A stretch of DNA of 31,510 bases from TWA4 sp051879195 (GTDB taxonomy: Bacteria; Bacillota; Clostridia; Lachnospirales; Lachnospiraceae): positions 1-31,510 of the forward strand of contig JBJELO010000244.1 in NCBI GenBank assembly GCA_051879195.1. The letters run 5' to 3'. Within the stretch, counting starts at the first letter, position 1; each line of letters opens with the position of its first letter. A program made the position numbers and the translations under genes. The notes under the pieces are model-generated. The model was not told the origin of the DNA, made no database searches, and saw only the letters and a list, made by a program, of their open reading frames with translations. Below, in pieces: positions 21,685 to 29,567 of this stretch.

Positions 21685-22470
21685 TTATCTGATATCTTTT
21701 CGACAATACACCCGGTAAGCTGCCGCAATTCCCAGAATCCCGTACAGCATCCCCAGGGCCACAAGCCCGCCGTCCAGACTGGCATTTGCCACAATATCAG
21801 TCCCCTCCGCATAACCGAAAGGTGTAATATAATTCAGAAACTCCGCCTGATCCGAGATATTGGCAATCAGATTGAGGAAATACAGAACCGTGGCTATTCC
21901 AAGCCCGATTCCCAGGCTGCCCTTCCGCAGAAATGCTGAGATGCCGAAGCAGATACCTGCCAGTTCCACCTGCAGCAGAAAATAAGCCAGATGGAGAAGG
22001 AGAAGTTCCTTCCACATGATATCCTCGCCGATCCAGGCGATGGATACCAGAGAAACTCCCAGATTCACCGCATTCAGAATCACGATCTGCAGCATAAGTG
22101 CGATCAGTTTATCCGTAACGATTTTTGCCCGGCTGACAGGATGAGTCAGCAGAAATTCCGCGGTGTGTTCTTTTTCTTCCTTCGACAGCATGGCTGCCCC
22201 GCAGAATGCTGCAAAAAAAGCACCGCCAAGTCCCAGAATATTACCGCATTCCACCGCATAAAAACCTTCCAGCGTTCCGAAACTGACCTGATCCATGCCA
22301 AACGCCTCTGTAAAACTGCCCATAGAAGCAAAAAGATCACTCACATCATCCATATCGTTCTTCATCTCGGGGTACAGCATGATGCAGACAACCAGAAGAA
22401 AAGCGATGGATACCGTCCAGATCACCAGAGAAAGTCCTCCCTGTTTCAGTTCATGTTTGATCAGTGTCAT
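21685..22470 (-). CDS. ABC-2 type transporter permease
   Basis: This 261-residue membrane protein has about six hydrophobic helices and the general pattern of ABC-2 permeases, with a soluble stretch after the first helix (YPEMKNDMDDVSDLF) and the central AAMLSKEEKEHTAEFLLTHP segment seen in this group, where the cytoplasmic loop meets the ATPase. Its ATG overlaps the ATPase stop codon as ATGA, with GGAGGGG upstream, so the two subunits are translationally coupled. The pair should form an exporter; drug, peptide or lipid substrates are all possible. It is the last gene of the tetR-led operon. Confidence 0.9.
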   Translation of the reverse strand: MTLIKHELKQGGLSLVIWTVSIAFLLVVCIMLYPEMKNDMDDVSDLFASMGSFTEAFGMDQVSFGTLEGFYAVECGNILGLGGAFFAAFCGAAMLSKEEKEHTAEFLLTHPVSRAKIVTDKLIALMLQIVILNAVNLGVSLVSIAWIGEDIMWKELLLLHLAYFLLQVELAGICFGISAFLRKGSLGIGLGIATVLYFLNLIANISDQAEFLNYITPFGYAEGTDIVANASLDGGLVALGMLYGILGIAAAYRVYCRKDIR

Positions 22471-23399
22471 TGCATTTCCCCTCCATCCTGATAATAATGC
22501 ATGAAAATCTCTTCCAGATCCGGTTCCGATACACTCAGATCGGCAATACGGCATTGCGCCAGAGCCCGGATCAGCTCATTGATATCCCCCGTATAAAGAA
22601 AACTGCATCCGTGATCCAGCTGCTGAAGATTCCTGATTCCCGGAAGCATCTCCGGGCAGACCTCACCGTGCAGCACGACCCGTTTCGCACTGGTCTTCAT
22701 CAGCGCTTCCACACTGTCGCAGGCCGTAATCCGTCCCTCGCGGACAATGGCTGTTCTGGTACAGTTCTGCTGGATCTCCGACAGGATGTGGGAAGACAGA
22801 AACACCGTCACACCCTGCCTGTTGCATTCCTTCAGAATATTGAAAAATTCCCGCTGCATCAGCGGATCCAGCCCGCTGGTGGGCTCATCCAGCACAAGCA
22901 GACGCGGATCATGCTGCAGAGCGCAGACGATGCCCACCTTTTTCCGGTTTCCGAAGGAAAGCTCCTCCACCTTCCGTGAAGAATCCAGCTGAAGCCGGTC
23001 ACACAGCTCCTGCGCCCGCCGGGAGCAGTCCTTCTTTCTCAGATCCGCCGAAAGCTTCAGAACATCACGCACCCGCATGCCCTGATAGAATACAGCTTCC
23101 GAAGGCAGATAGCCGACCTCTTTCAGTATGGCCTTTTTATCCCTGACAATATCCATTCCGAAAATTTCCCCGCTTCCGCTGCTGGGCCGGATCAGCCCCA
23201 GCAAAGTACGGATCGTCGTACTTTTTCCGGCTCCATTGGGTCCGATAAAACCGAAAAATTCGCCTTCCTTCACGCGCAGATTCAAATCAATGATGCCTCT
23301 GGCCTTCCCGTAGGATCTGGTCAGATTTTTCGTTCTGATGGCATCCCCCGCAGATGCACCCGCCAGTCCGCCTGCCGGATTGTTTCGAACAGTATCCAT
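22467..23399 (-). CDS. ABC transporter ATP-binding protein (ABC-2 exporter type)
   Basis: This 310-residue ATPase has Walker A GPNGAGKST, the Walker B sequence LLVLDEPTSGLDP and the H-loop LSSHIL. The signature motif reads LSFGNRKKVG in place of LSGGQ, a variant found in BcrA-like exporters. An N-terminal 25 residues precede the domain, and the C-terminal part (about 230-310) is the usual accessory domain of this family. The ATG at 23399 has GAGGAGG seven bases upstream; five more residues are open upstream. It starts 11 bases after the TetR stop codon and overlaps the permease by four bases, so all three genes form one operon. Confidence 0.94.
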   Translation of the reverse strand: MDTVRNNPAGGLAGASAGDAIRTKNLTRSYGKARGIIDLNLRVKEGEFFGFIGPNGAGKSTTIRTLLGLIRPSSGSGEIFGMDIVRDKKAILKEVGYLPSEAVFYQGMRVRDVLKLSADLRKKDCSRRAQELCDRLQLDSSRKVEELSFGNRKKVGIVCALQHDPRLLVLDEPTSGLDPLMQREFFNILKECNRQGVTVFLSSHILSEIQQNCTRTAIVREGRITACDSVEALMKTSAKRVVLHGEVCPEMLPGIRNLQQLDHGCSFLYTGDINELIRALAQCRIADLSVSEPDLEEIFMHYYQDGGEMQ

Positions 23400-23410
23400 A
23401 CTGTACCTCC

Positions 23411-24028
23411 TCACACATTCTCTTTTTTCATATAAATACTCTTCCAGAAATCAATAAGCCGGATAAAGTCTTTTTCTACTCTGTCAACGTCCAGATCTCC
23501 CCGCTGCAGCATCTCCCACAGATACCCTTCCGATGCCCAGTACATTTCCTGATACATCATCTTCAGATCCAGGCCCGGTATAAATTTGTCCGGATCCAGC
23601 TTCTGAAACACCTTATCTGCACTGAAACTGACTGCTTTCCTGCAATTCTCCTGAATATCCTGACACACAGACGGATCTTTTTCATAAAAAGCTTTGATTA
23701 CAAAACGTCCCATATCGGGATATTTCTTCATGATCCGCATCTTTGCCTGCGTCCCCCGGTACATCATCTCAAACAGATCCTCCTGCTCATAGCACCGGTA
23801 CTCGCTCAGATAATGATATGTAATCCGGGCACACTCATCCCAGAGATACAGATAGAGTTCTCTTTTATTCTGAAAATAGTGAAACAGCAGTGATTTACTG
23901 ATGCCGGCGGCACCGGCAATCTCACTCATCGGACTTTTTTTATAGGAATTGGCACTAAATACATGATATCCTGCATTGATAATCCGTTCTCTTTTTTCAA
24001 CAGGCAGCTGAAAAAACTTATCATTCAT
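23411..24028 (-). CDS. TetR/AcrR-family regulator of the ABC exporter operon
   Basis: This is a 205-residue regulator with an N-terminal helix-turn-helix (about 8-55): KRERIINAGYHVFSANSY begins the domain and GISKSLLFHYFQNKRELY contains the recognition helix. The remainder is a ligand-binding domain of variable sequence. The ATG at 24028 has GGAGG five bases upstream; an ATG at 24040 would overlap that ribosome site. A palindrome lies immediately upstream and over the predicted transcription start, so autorepression of the tetR-ABC operon is likely. The inducer is probably a substrate of the exporter. Confidence 0.92.
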   Translation of the reverse strand: MNDKFFQLPVEKRERIINAGYHVFSANSYKKSPMSEIAGAAGISKSLLFHYFQNKRELYLYLWDECARITYHYLSEYRCYEQEDLFEMMYRGTQAKMRIMKKYPDMGRFVIKAFYEKDPSVCQDIQENCRKAVSFSADKVFQKLDPDKFIPGLDLKMMYQEMYWASEGYLWEMLQRGDLDVDRVEKDFIRLIDFWKSIYMKKENV

Positions 24029-24036
24029 ATACACCT

Positions 24037-24059
24037 CCATTAACCACTCCGGTTAATGG
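24037..24059. promoter_or_regulatory. TetR-type operator in front of the tetR-ABC operon
   Basis: CCATTAACC (24037-24045), five bases and GGTTAATGG (24051-24059) form perfect nine-base arms. The site covers the predicted transcription start (near 24054) and reaches to the ribosome site. Size, spacing and place fit a TetR dimer site. Confidence 0.75.
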
Positions 24060-24060
24060 C

Positions 24061-24089
24061 ATTATAACCCCGTTGACCGTTTTTGAGAA
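24061..24089 (-). promoter_or_regulatory. Probable promoter of the tetR-ABC operon
   Basis: TATAAT (24066-24061) on the minus strand is perfect; the -35 TTCTCA (24089-24084) is weak and lies in the loop of the GH42 terminator hairpin, 17 bases away. Confidence 0.5.
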
Positions 24090-24103
24090 GACGGTCAACG
24101 GGG
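24068..24103 (-). terminator. Hairpin after the GH42 gene
   Basis: A 13-pair perfect stem (CCCCGTTGACCGT at 24068-24080 with 24091-24103) and ten-base loop lie 17 bases past the GH42 stop codon. On the minus strand it is followed by TTATAAT, not a T-run. It also overlaps the tetR promoter. Confidence 0.6.
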
Positions 24104-24120
24104 TATTGTACATAATATTG

Positions 24121-26130
24121 TTATTGTTCAATAATTTTCAGATTCCATGCAGGGATTTTTAACGTTTCATGACTGTGAATCGCTTCATCTGTCAGAAGAT
24201 TGATACCGTCACCGTAACAATATATGATTTCCTGCTCCTTTTCAGAATAATTCAGGAAATACCTTACCGTCCTGCCTGCATCATTTGTTCCTTTGCGGAC
24301 AATGACAGGATAGCGGTATTCTGAAATCCTGATTCCGGCGGCTGTCAGTACTTTCTCAAGTACCGCCTGCAGTGTGGTTTCGTCAGTCATGCAGCCGATG
24401 TAAAATGCCGTTCCTTTTCCGTATGTATTTTCCGTAATTGCTGCGTATTTTTTCCAGTTATAGTGGTCGTAGGATGCCAGTACACGGGCGCTTTCCGACT
24501 CCAGCAGTTCCATGAAAACACGGGCCCGGGCATCGGAATTTTCGCCGAGCAGTTCACCGCTCAGCCCCACATTTTTCGGGAATGTGAACTGGTGATATTT
24601 CACACCGAGACAGTTTCTGAGAATATGGGGCTGCACTTCATGGCTGACTTTGATATTTTCATTGGCAAAGGCTGTTTTGAAGGTGGCTGCCAGCGTTCCG
24701 CCGTTCTCCACATAACGGTTCAGTTTTTCCAGCAGTTCATCGGGAGCGGCATACAGGGCAGGTATGAAAATCACCCGGTACTGATTAAAATTGTCCGACT
24801 CCGGCCATACGAAATCACATTCCACATTCATCCGGTACAGTGCGTCGTAAATCCAGCGCACCACATCATTGTATCCGATGCCGTTATTTCCTGCGGCACT
24901 GGCCTCGATTCCGAACCATTTCAGTGCCGTCAGGGCTTCGTTGCTGACCAGGATGGCCGCTTCATTTTTCTTTTTCAGATTGACAAGATGGCTTCCGATC
25001 TGCCTGAACTCACGACCGATGACACAGGCCTCACGGTAGGTGTCATTTTCCTGAAAATCATGGCTCAAAAGACCTTTCCAGTAGGTTTCAAAAGAATTGT
25101 GAATGGAATGCCAGTGCCAGTACATGACACTGTTGGAACCGGAGGCCAGATGGCTGTACGCCTGAAGCCGCAGCTGGCCCTCATAGGGAACCCATCCGGG
25201 GTATCCCTGTGCCTCCGTCTCCATCAGCAGATAATTGTCCTGCTTCAGAGAGCGGGTCATATCGCCGCCGAACGCAATTTCCGTCCCGGTCAGATCATCC
25301 TGAGACGGATGGTAAATATCCACACCGGCTGTCGTCAGGCACCGGGCTGCATGATAATGATTCACATCCGGCTGCACGCCGTAGGAGTGCCCCCGCCATT
25401 CAAAATCAAAATTCTGAGTGATGAACTGGTCCTCTCTGCGGTATTCATTGACAATATCCGCCTGCCAGGACAGGAATTCATCCACCAGAGTCCGCTGGAA
25501 TTTCTCAAACTCCGCTCCCAGACTTCCATTGATCGTGCCCCGCACATCAGGGAAATCCTCCCAGGCATTGATCCGATTGCTCCAGTAATCAAGACCGAAT
25601 TCCCGGTTCATGGCATCCAGATCATCATGAAACTTCTCACGCAGATATTTTACAAATTTTTCCTGAACGTTTTTCCCCGCTGTTCCATAGTATTTCGTCT
25701 CATTGTCGATCTGGAAGCCGATGACGCACGGTCTGTGAGCCGTCCGCTTCATCAGTTCCCGGATCACACGCTCCGCATAATAACGGTATACGGGATGGGT
25801 AATGTCCATAATCTGGCGGGCACCGTAAATGCCCCGCCCTTTCACCGTCTCCGCCAGTACATCGGGGTGGGATTTAACCATCCATGTGGGAACGGCATAG
25901 GTGGGAGTCCCGATAATCACATGAATCCCCGCCTCTTCCATGGCATCCATCACTCTTTCCACATGAGAAAAATCAAAAACACCTTCCTGGGGCTCACAGG
26001 TGCTCCATGTGGATTCGGCAATCCGAACCGTGTTGATCCCCGCCTTTTTCATCATGGCAACATCCTGCGCCAGACGCTCGCAGGGCATGTATTCATCGTA
26101 ATAAGCTGCTCCGAATAAAAGTTCTTTCAT
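24121..26130 (-). CDS. Glycoside hydrolase family 42 beta-galactosidase
   Basis: This 669-residue enzyme should hydrolyse terminal beta-galactosides, probably in the cytoplasm as no signal peptide is present. The N-terminal barrel starts LLFGAAYYDEYMP. The acid/base is Glu144 in FQIDNETKYY and the likely nucleophile Glu304 in LLMETEAQGYPGW. A trimerisation domain (about 395-600) and a small C-terminal beta domain follow. Length is normal for the family. The ATG at 26130 has AGGAGG six bases upstream. It has a fair own promoter and stands alone between an AAA ATPase gene and the tetR-ABC operon. A link to the CUT1 importer at 7.7-13 kb is possible only by inference. The long open frame on the opposite strand is a shadow. 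Confidence 0.95.
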   Translation of the reverse strand: MKELLFGAAYYDEYMPCERLAQDVAMMKKAGINTVRIAESTWSTCEPQEGVFDFSHVERVMDAMEEAGIHVIIGTPTYAVPTWMVKSHPDVLAETVKGRGIYGARQIMDITHPVYRYYAERVIRELMKRTAHRPCVIGFQIDNETKYYGTAGKNVQEKFVKYLREKFHDDLDAMNREFGLDYWSNRINAWEDFPDVRGTINGSLGAEFEKFQRTLVDEFLSWQADIVNEYRREDQFITQNFDFEWRGHSYGVQPDVNHYHAARCLTTAGVDIYHPSQDDLTGTEIAFGGDMTRSLKQDNYLLMETEAQGYPGWVPYEGQLRLQAYSHLASGSNSVMYWHWHSIHNSFETYWKGLLSHDFQENDTYREACVIGREFRQIGSHLVNLKKKNEAAILVSNEALTALKWFGIEASAAGNNGIGYNDVVRWIYDALYRMNVECDFVWPESDNFNQYRVIFIPALYAAPDELLEKLNRYVENGGTLAATFKTAFANENIKVSHEVQPHILRNCLGVKYHQFTFPKNVGLSGELLGENSDARARVFMELLESESARVLASYDHYNWKKYAAITENTYGKGTAFYIGCMTDETTLQAVLEKVLTAAGIRISEYRYPVIVRKGTNDAGRTVRYFLNYSEKEQEIIYCYGDGINLLTDEAIHSHETLKIPAWNLKIIEQ

Positions 26131-26173
26131 CTGAATCCTCCTGTATTATTTTCTCCTGAACAGATTTACTGAA

Positions 26174-26202
26174 ACTATATCATCCGCCCGAAAAAAATAC
26201 AA
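26174..26202 (-). promoter_or_regulatory. Possible promoter of the GH42 gene
   Basis: TTGTAT (26202-26197) and TATAGT (26179-26174) on the minus strand are 17 bases apart, 44 bases upstream of the start codon. Confidence 0.5.
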
Positions 26203-26207
26203 TGTGT

Positions 26208-27548
26208 TCAGATATCCTGATTACGATAATATTTTGTCCTGTTCTGTAATTCAATCTGATTGATCTCTTCAATTGCATACAAAGGCAGATTCAGCACCCA
26301 GTCATCTTTTCGATAATCGGTCATGGCAGTTCTCACCGAAATTACCGGCTGATATTTTTCCTTAAATGTTTTCAGACTTTTGGCTTTCAGATTGACTTCG
26401 GCTTTTACTTCCACAGGAATTACCATATTTCCGTTATCTATGAGAAAATCAATTTCACAGGAACCGCGGTCATTGGTATAATAATAGATATTCAGGCCGT
26501 CAATCGCAGCAAGCTGCTGCATCACATACTGTTCTGTCAGTGCTCCCTTAAATTCCGAAAACAGACTGTTGCCGTCCAGCAGTGTCTGTGCCCGAAGCCC
26601 TGTCATGCATCCAAGAAGTCCCACATCCACAGTAAAAAGCTTAAATGCTTTCAGATCTTCATATGCTTTCAGCGGAAGATTCGGGGCGGCAACACGGCTG
26701 ACTTTATGAACAAGGCCGCAGTCGGAGAGCCACATAATTGCTGTTTCAAAATCCTTCGCCCTTCCGCCTTCCCGGACCAGACCGTAAATAAACTTTCTGT
26801 TTTCCTTCGCCAGCTGAGACGGTATGCTGTTCCACACCATACGGATTCTTGGCACAATCTCATTGGGAGCATGTTTTGAGAAATCCTGTTCATAGGCTGT
26901 GAGAATCCGCTTCTGCACCTCACGTACTTCATTAAAATCCCTGTTTTCTGAAAAATGCAGAACAGCTTCCGGCATACCGCCGACAAAATAATAGTATTTC
27001 AGATTATCAATATATGTCTGCCTGAAAGCCGTAATCATGGAAAAATCGTGCGCGGACAGCAATTCAGCGAACCGTTCACCACCGACAGCCATAAGAAATT
27101 CTTTATAGGAGAGCGGATACAGCTTCAGAAAATCCACTTTTCCTACCGGAAACGACGTCCCGCTGTGAAGTGCAATTCCCAGAAGTGAACCGGCACACAT
27201 GATATGATACTGCGGCGCATCCTCACAAAAATACTTCAGACTGGAAAGTGCTTTTGGAACCTCCTGAACCTCATCAAATACAATCAGGGTATTCTCAGGA
27301 TCAATTTTTTTACCGCTGTATATCTCCAGTCCCATAATCAGACGGTCTGTATCAAGGTCTGACGCAAACAGTTCTGCCATCCTGGAATTGGAATCAAAAT
27401 TGATGTAAACCATATCCTTATAAGCTTTTTTGCCGAATTCTTTCATCAGCCACGTCTTTCCTACCTGACGTGCACCTTCAATGATCAATGGTTTGCGATA
27501 TCTGCTTTCTTTCCATTTATAAAGACTTTTCATTGCAAAACGATACAT
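26208..27548 (-). CDS. AAA ATPase with DUF4143 domain
   Basis: This 446-residue protein belongs to the widespread group of ATPases with an N-terminal AAA domain and C-terminal DUF4143. Walker A is GARQVGKTW (25-33) and Walker B is TLIVFDEVQEV (near 88-98). The C-terminal domain shows a PD-(D/E)xK-like pattern: EIDFLID then IPVEVKAE. The biological role of the group is not settled; they are common in anaerobes and vary greatly between strains. The ATG at 27548 has GGAGGTGAAAAT upstream. A good promoter precedes it. No partner gene, toxin or phage gene lies next to it. It could be a nuclease-like or restriction-associated ATPase, but I would not assign a function. Confidence 0.9.
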   Translation of the reverse strand: MYRFAMKSLYKWKESRYRKPLIIEGARQVGKTWLMKEFGKKAYKDMVYINFDSNSRMAELFASDLDTDRLIMGLEIYSGKKIDPENTLIVFDEVQEVPKALSSLKYFCEDAPQYHIMCAGSLLGIALHSGTSFPVGKVDFLKLYPLSYKEFLMAVGGERFAELLSAHDFSMITAFRQTYIDNLKYYYFVGGMPEAVLHFSENRDFNEVREVQKRILTAYEQDFSKHAPNEIVPRIRMVWNSIPSQLAKENRKFIYGLVREGGRAKDFETAIMWLSDCGLVHKVSRVAAPNLPLKAYEDLKAFKLFTVDVGLLGCMTGLRAQTLLDGNSLFSEFKGALTEQYVMQQLAAIDGLNIYYYTNDRGSCEIDFLIDNGNMVIPVEVKAEVNLKAKSLKTFKEKYQPVISVRTAMTDYRKDDWVLNLPLYAIEEINQIELQNRTKYYRNQDI

Positions 27549-27581
27549 ATTTTCACCTCCGGACCAGATTCAGGTAATCAT

Positions 27582-27610
27582 ATTATATCCTCTTAATACA
27601 AAAATTACAA
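27582..27610 (-). promoter_or_regulatory. Promoter of the AAA/DUF4143 gene
   Basis: TTGTAA (27610-27605) and TATAAT (27587-27582) on the minus strand are 17 bases apart, 34 bases upstream of the start codon. Confidence 0.65.
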
Positions 27611-27692
27611 CGAAAATATGTCGTAAGTCCCATTTATTACACCGAAATTACGTTAGAAATATCATTTTTTTCAATAATTTTATGGTATACCG

Positions 27693-27718
27693 AAAAAGGT
27701 GTCTCCCTTCGGGCACAC
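27693..27718 (-). terminator. Second terminator after the histidine kinase gene
   Basis: On the minus strand GTGTGCCCGAAGGGAGACAC forms a stem (GTGT with ACAC, CCC with GGG) followed by CTTTTTC. It lies just downstream of a first terminator. Confidence 0.6.
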
Positions 27719-27720
27719 GC

Positions 27721-27748
27721 AAAAAATGACAGCAGAACCATTCTGCTG
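27721..27748 (-). terminator. Terminator of the two-component operon
   Basis: An eight-pair perfect stem (CAGCAGAA with TTCTGCTG) with a three-base loop is followed on the minus strand by ATTTTTT. It lies 19 bases after the kinase stop codon. Confidence 0.85.
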
Positions 27749-27766
27749 CCATCATGTTCCTTTCGC

Positions 27767-28792
27767 TCACAGCTGCTCCACGACCGGAAAACGGATCCGC
27801 ATCTCAAACCCGCTCCCCCATTCCGACTCTGCTTCCAGAGTCAGATTCAGGTCCCGGGCCAGCTCTGCGGCCAGATAGAGCCCCATACCGGTGGCTTTTT
27901 TCCGTTCCCCACCGGAATCTCCTGTAAATCCTTTCTGGAAAATATAGGGAAGATCACCCGGGCGGACACCGATGCCGTTATCCTGCACAAGAAGTACATA
28001 CTCCTGATCTCCACGGCTCCATTCCACATGGATTTCCGGCTCCAAACTGCTGTACTTGATGGAATTGCTGATGATCTGATTCAGAATAAAGCGAATCCCC
28101 CTCCGGTCTGTGTAACAGCGGTCCTTCAGAGAGGCAGGGATGTCTACAAAGACCTGAAATTCCTTTTCCTCCAGCATGGGACGGTAATCCTCCAGCACTT
28201 CCCACATACAGTCGCCCGGATTCACCGGTTCAAACAGATAATCCTTCTGCGGCCCTTTTACCCGGGCATAGTACAGCATCTGGTCAATGATCTCCTGCAT
28301 GCGGTTGCGGATGAAATCCAGTTTAAAACCTGTATTTTCCGACAGTTCCTCCCTGTGATTATCCAAAAGAAAAGTCAACAGGGAAATCGGTGTTTTGGCC
28401 TCATGGGCCCATGATTCCACGTATTCTTCATAATCGGTCAGACTGTTCCTGATCCGGTCACAGGCCTCCTGCTTTTCACGCAGAACATTCCCCAGGAGAC
28501 GGATGGAATCCGCCTGCGCACGGCCGGTCAGCTTCAGAAGAGCTTCCTCATGGCGCAGATCCGGATCAGCAAGGAAATCTGCAAAGGCCTGCTCCTTCTT
28601 CCTCTCCAGACGAACCGTCACCAGAAAAACAGCCGCAAACAGAAGCAGCGACGCCAGCAGGATCACCGTTACCAGTGCAGCAAATGCCCGGACATCGGAC
28701 AGCCACAGAAACAGCGCCCCCAGCCCGTCCACAGTCAGAAGGAGCATCAGCCAGGGAGCATACTGTATGAAATAATCCCGGTTACGTTTCAT
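27767..28792 (-). CDS. Sensor histidine kinase, BceS-like (intramembrane-sensing)
   Basis: This 341-residue kinase has two membrane helices near the N-terminus (about 12-30 and 38-60) with almost no extracellular loop, the layout of intramembrane-sensing kinases of the BceS group. The phosphorylated His130 is in ESWAHEAKTPIS, and the ATPase domain shows the N box NQIISNSIKYSS, DNGIGV and GMGLYLA. Its ATG lies inside the end of the response regulator gene, an 11-base overlap, so they are translationally coupled. From the family it probably senses the activity of the neighbouring FtsX-type transporter, typically in peptide-antibiotic resistance. It ends at two terminators. Confidence 0.94.
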   Translation of the reverse strand: MKRNRDYFIQYAPWLMLLLTVDGLGALFLWLSDVRAFAALVTVILLASLLLFAAVFLVTVRLERKKEQAFADFLADPDLRHEEALLKLTGRAQADSIRLLGNVLREKQEACDRIRNSLTDYEEYVESWAHEAKTPISLLTFLLDNHREELSENTGFKLDFIRNRMQEIIDQMLYYARVKGPQKDYLFEPVNPGDCMWEVLEDYRPMLEEKEFQVFVDIPASLKDRCYTDRRGIRFILNQIISNSIKYSSLEPEIHVEWSRGDQEYVLLVQDNGIGVRPGDLPYIFQKGFTGDSGGERKKATGMGLYLAAELARDLNLTLEAESEWGSGFEMRIRFPVVEQL

Positions 28793-29468
28793 ACTCCGCC
28801 TCCTGTTCCTCCAGCCGGTAACCCACGCCCCGCACCGGCACAATCCTCTGGTTCATATTCAGGCGGCTCATGGTCTTTTTGAGGCGGGTCAGATTCACCT
28901 GCAGTGCATTTTCATCGATAAATTCCGTTGTTCCCCACAGAGCCATGCACAGATCTTCTTTTTTTACAATCTCATCTCTGCGGGAGAGAAAAATCTCCAG
29001 CAGCATTCCCTGATTTTTCGGCAGAATTACGGAGCTGTTGTGGATATAAAAGGTGTAGGTCTGCCGGTCCAGCAGGAAACCGGCTCCCTCCAGCAGATTG
29101 GAACGCCCCTCATACCGTTTCAGCACATTGGAAATACGGGCCAGAAGCCGCTCCCGCCTGCAGGGCTTTGTCAGATATTCATCCGCCCCCAGATCCAGCG
29201 CGTGAAGCTCATCCTTCATCTGATCCCGGGAGGTGAGTACCAGAACCGGAATAGAACTTTTCTGCTTCACATCACGGCAGATCTGAAATCCCCCGGTGCC
29301 GGGAAGATTCAGATCCAGAAGCACCAGATCGGGAGAAAGCGTAATCAGCTGACCCGCTACATCCGAAAAATCACAGATTTCCACCGGTTCATAGCCGCTT
29401 TTGCCAAGCATCTCCACCAGTTCCTCCCGCATCAGCTTTTCATCCTCCACAACCGCAATCCGTTTCAT
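28782..29468 (-). CDS. Response regulator, OmpR family (BceR-like)
   Basis: This 228-residue regulator has a receiver domain (1-118) with Asp9, the phosphorylated Asp52 in LVLLDLNLPGT, and Lys101 in LTKP, and a winged-helix DNA-binding domain (about 128-220) ending with VRGVGYRL. The ATG at 29468 has GGCAGGA upstream. It overlaps the kinase gene by 11 bases and follows the permease gene by 99 bases with no clear promoter, so all are likely co-transcribed. It should switch on genes for the transporter, probably including those beyond the right edge. Confidence 0.95.
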   Translation of the reverse strand: MKRIAVVEDEKLMREELVEMLGKSGYEPVEICDFSDVAGQLITLSPDLVLLDLNLPGTGGFQICRDVKQKSSIPVLVLTSRDQMKDELHALDLGADEYLTKPCRRERLLARISNVLKRYEGRSNLLEGAGFLLDRQTYTFYIHNSSVILPKNQGMLLEIFLSRRDEIVKKEDLCMALWGTTEFIDENALQVNLTRLKKTMSRLNMNQRIVPVRGVGYRLEEQEAEYET

Positions 29469-29567
29469 ACAATATCCTGCCTTTCCGCTCTGTTTTTATT
29501 CCTGCCTGCTCCGCCGCTCTTTTCGCTGATCTGACAAAACCGCTGCTTCTCTTTGCGCTCATCTTAT

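Noticed and set aside
24463..26118. A 551-codon open frame on the plus strand opposite the GH42 gene
   Set aside because: It lies entirely antisense to a gene with clear catalytic motifs, has no ribosome site, and its translation resembles no protein domain. It arises from codon bias of the real gene.
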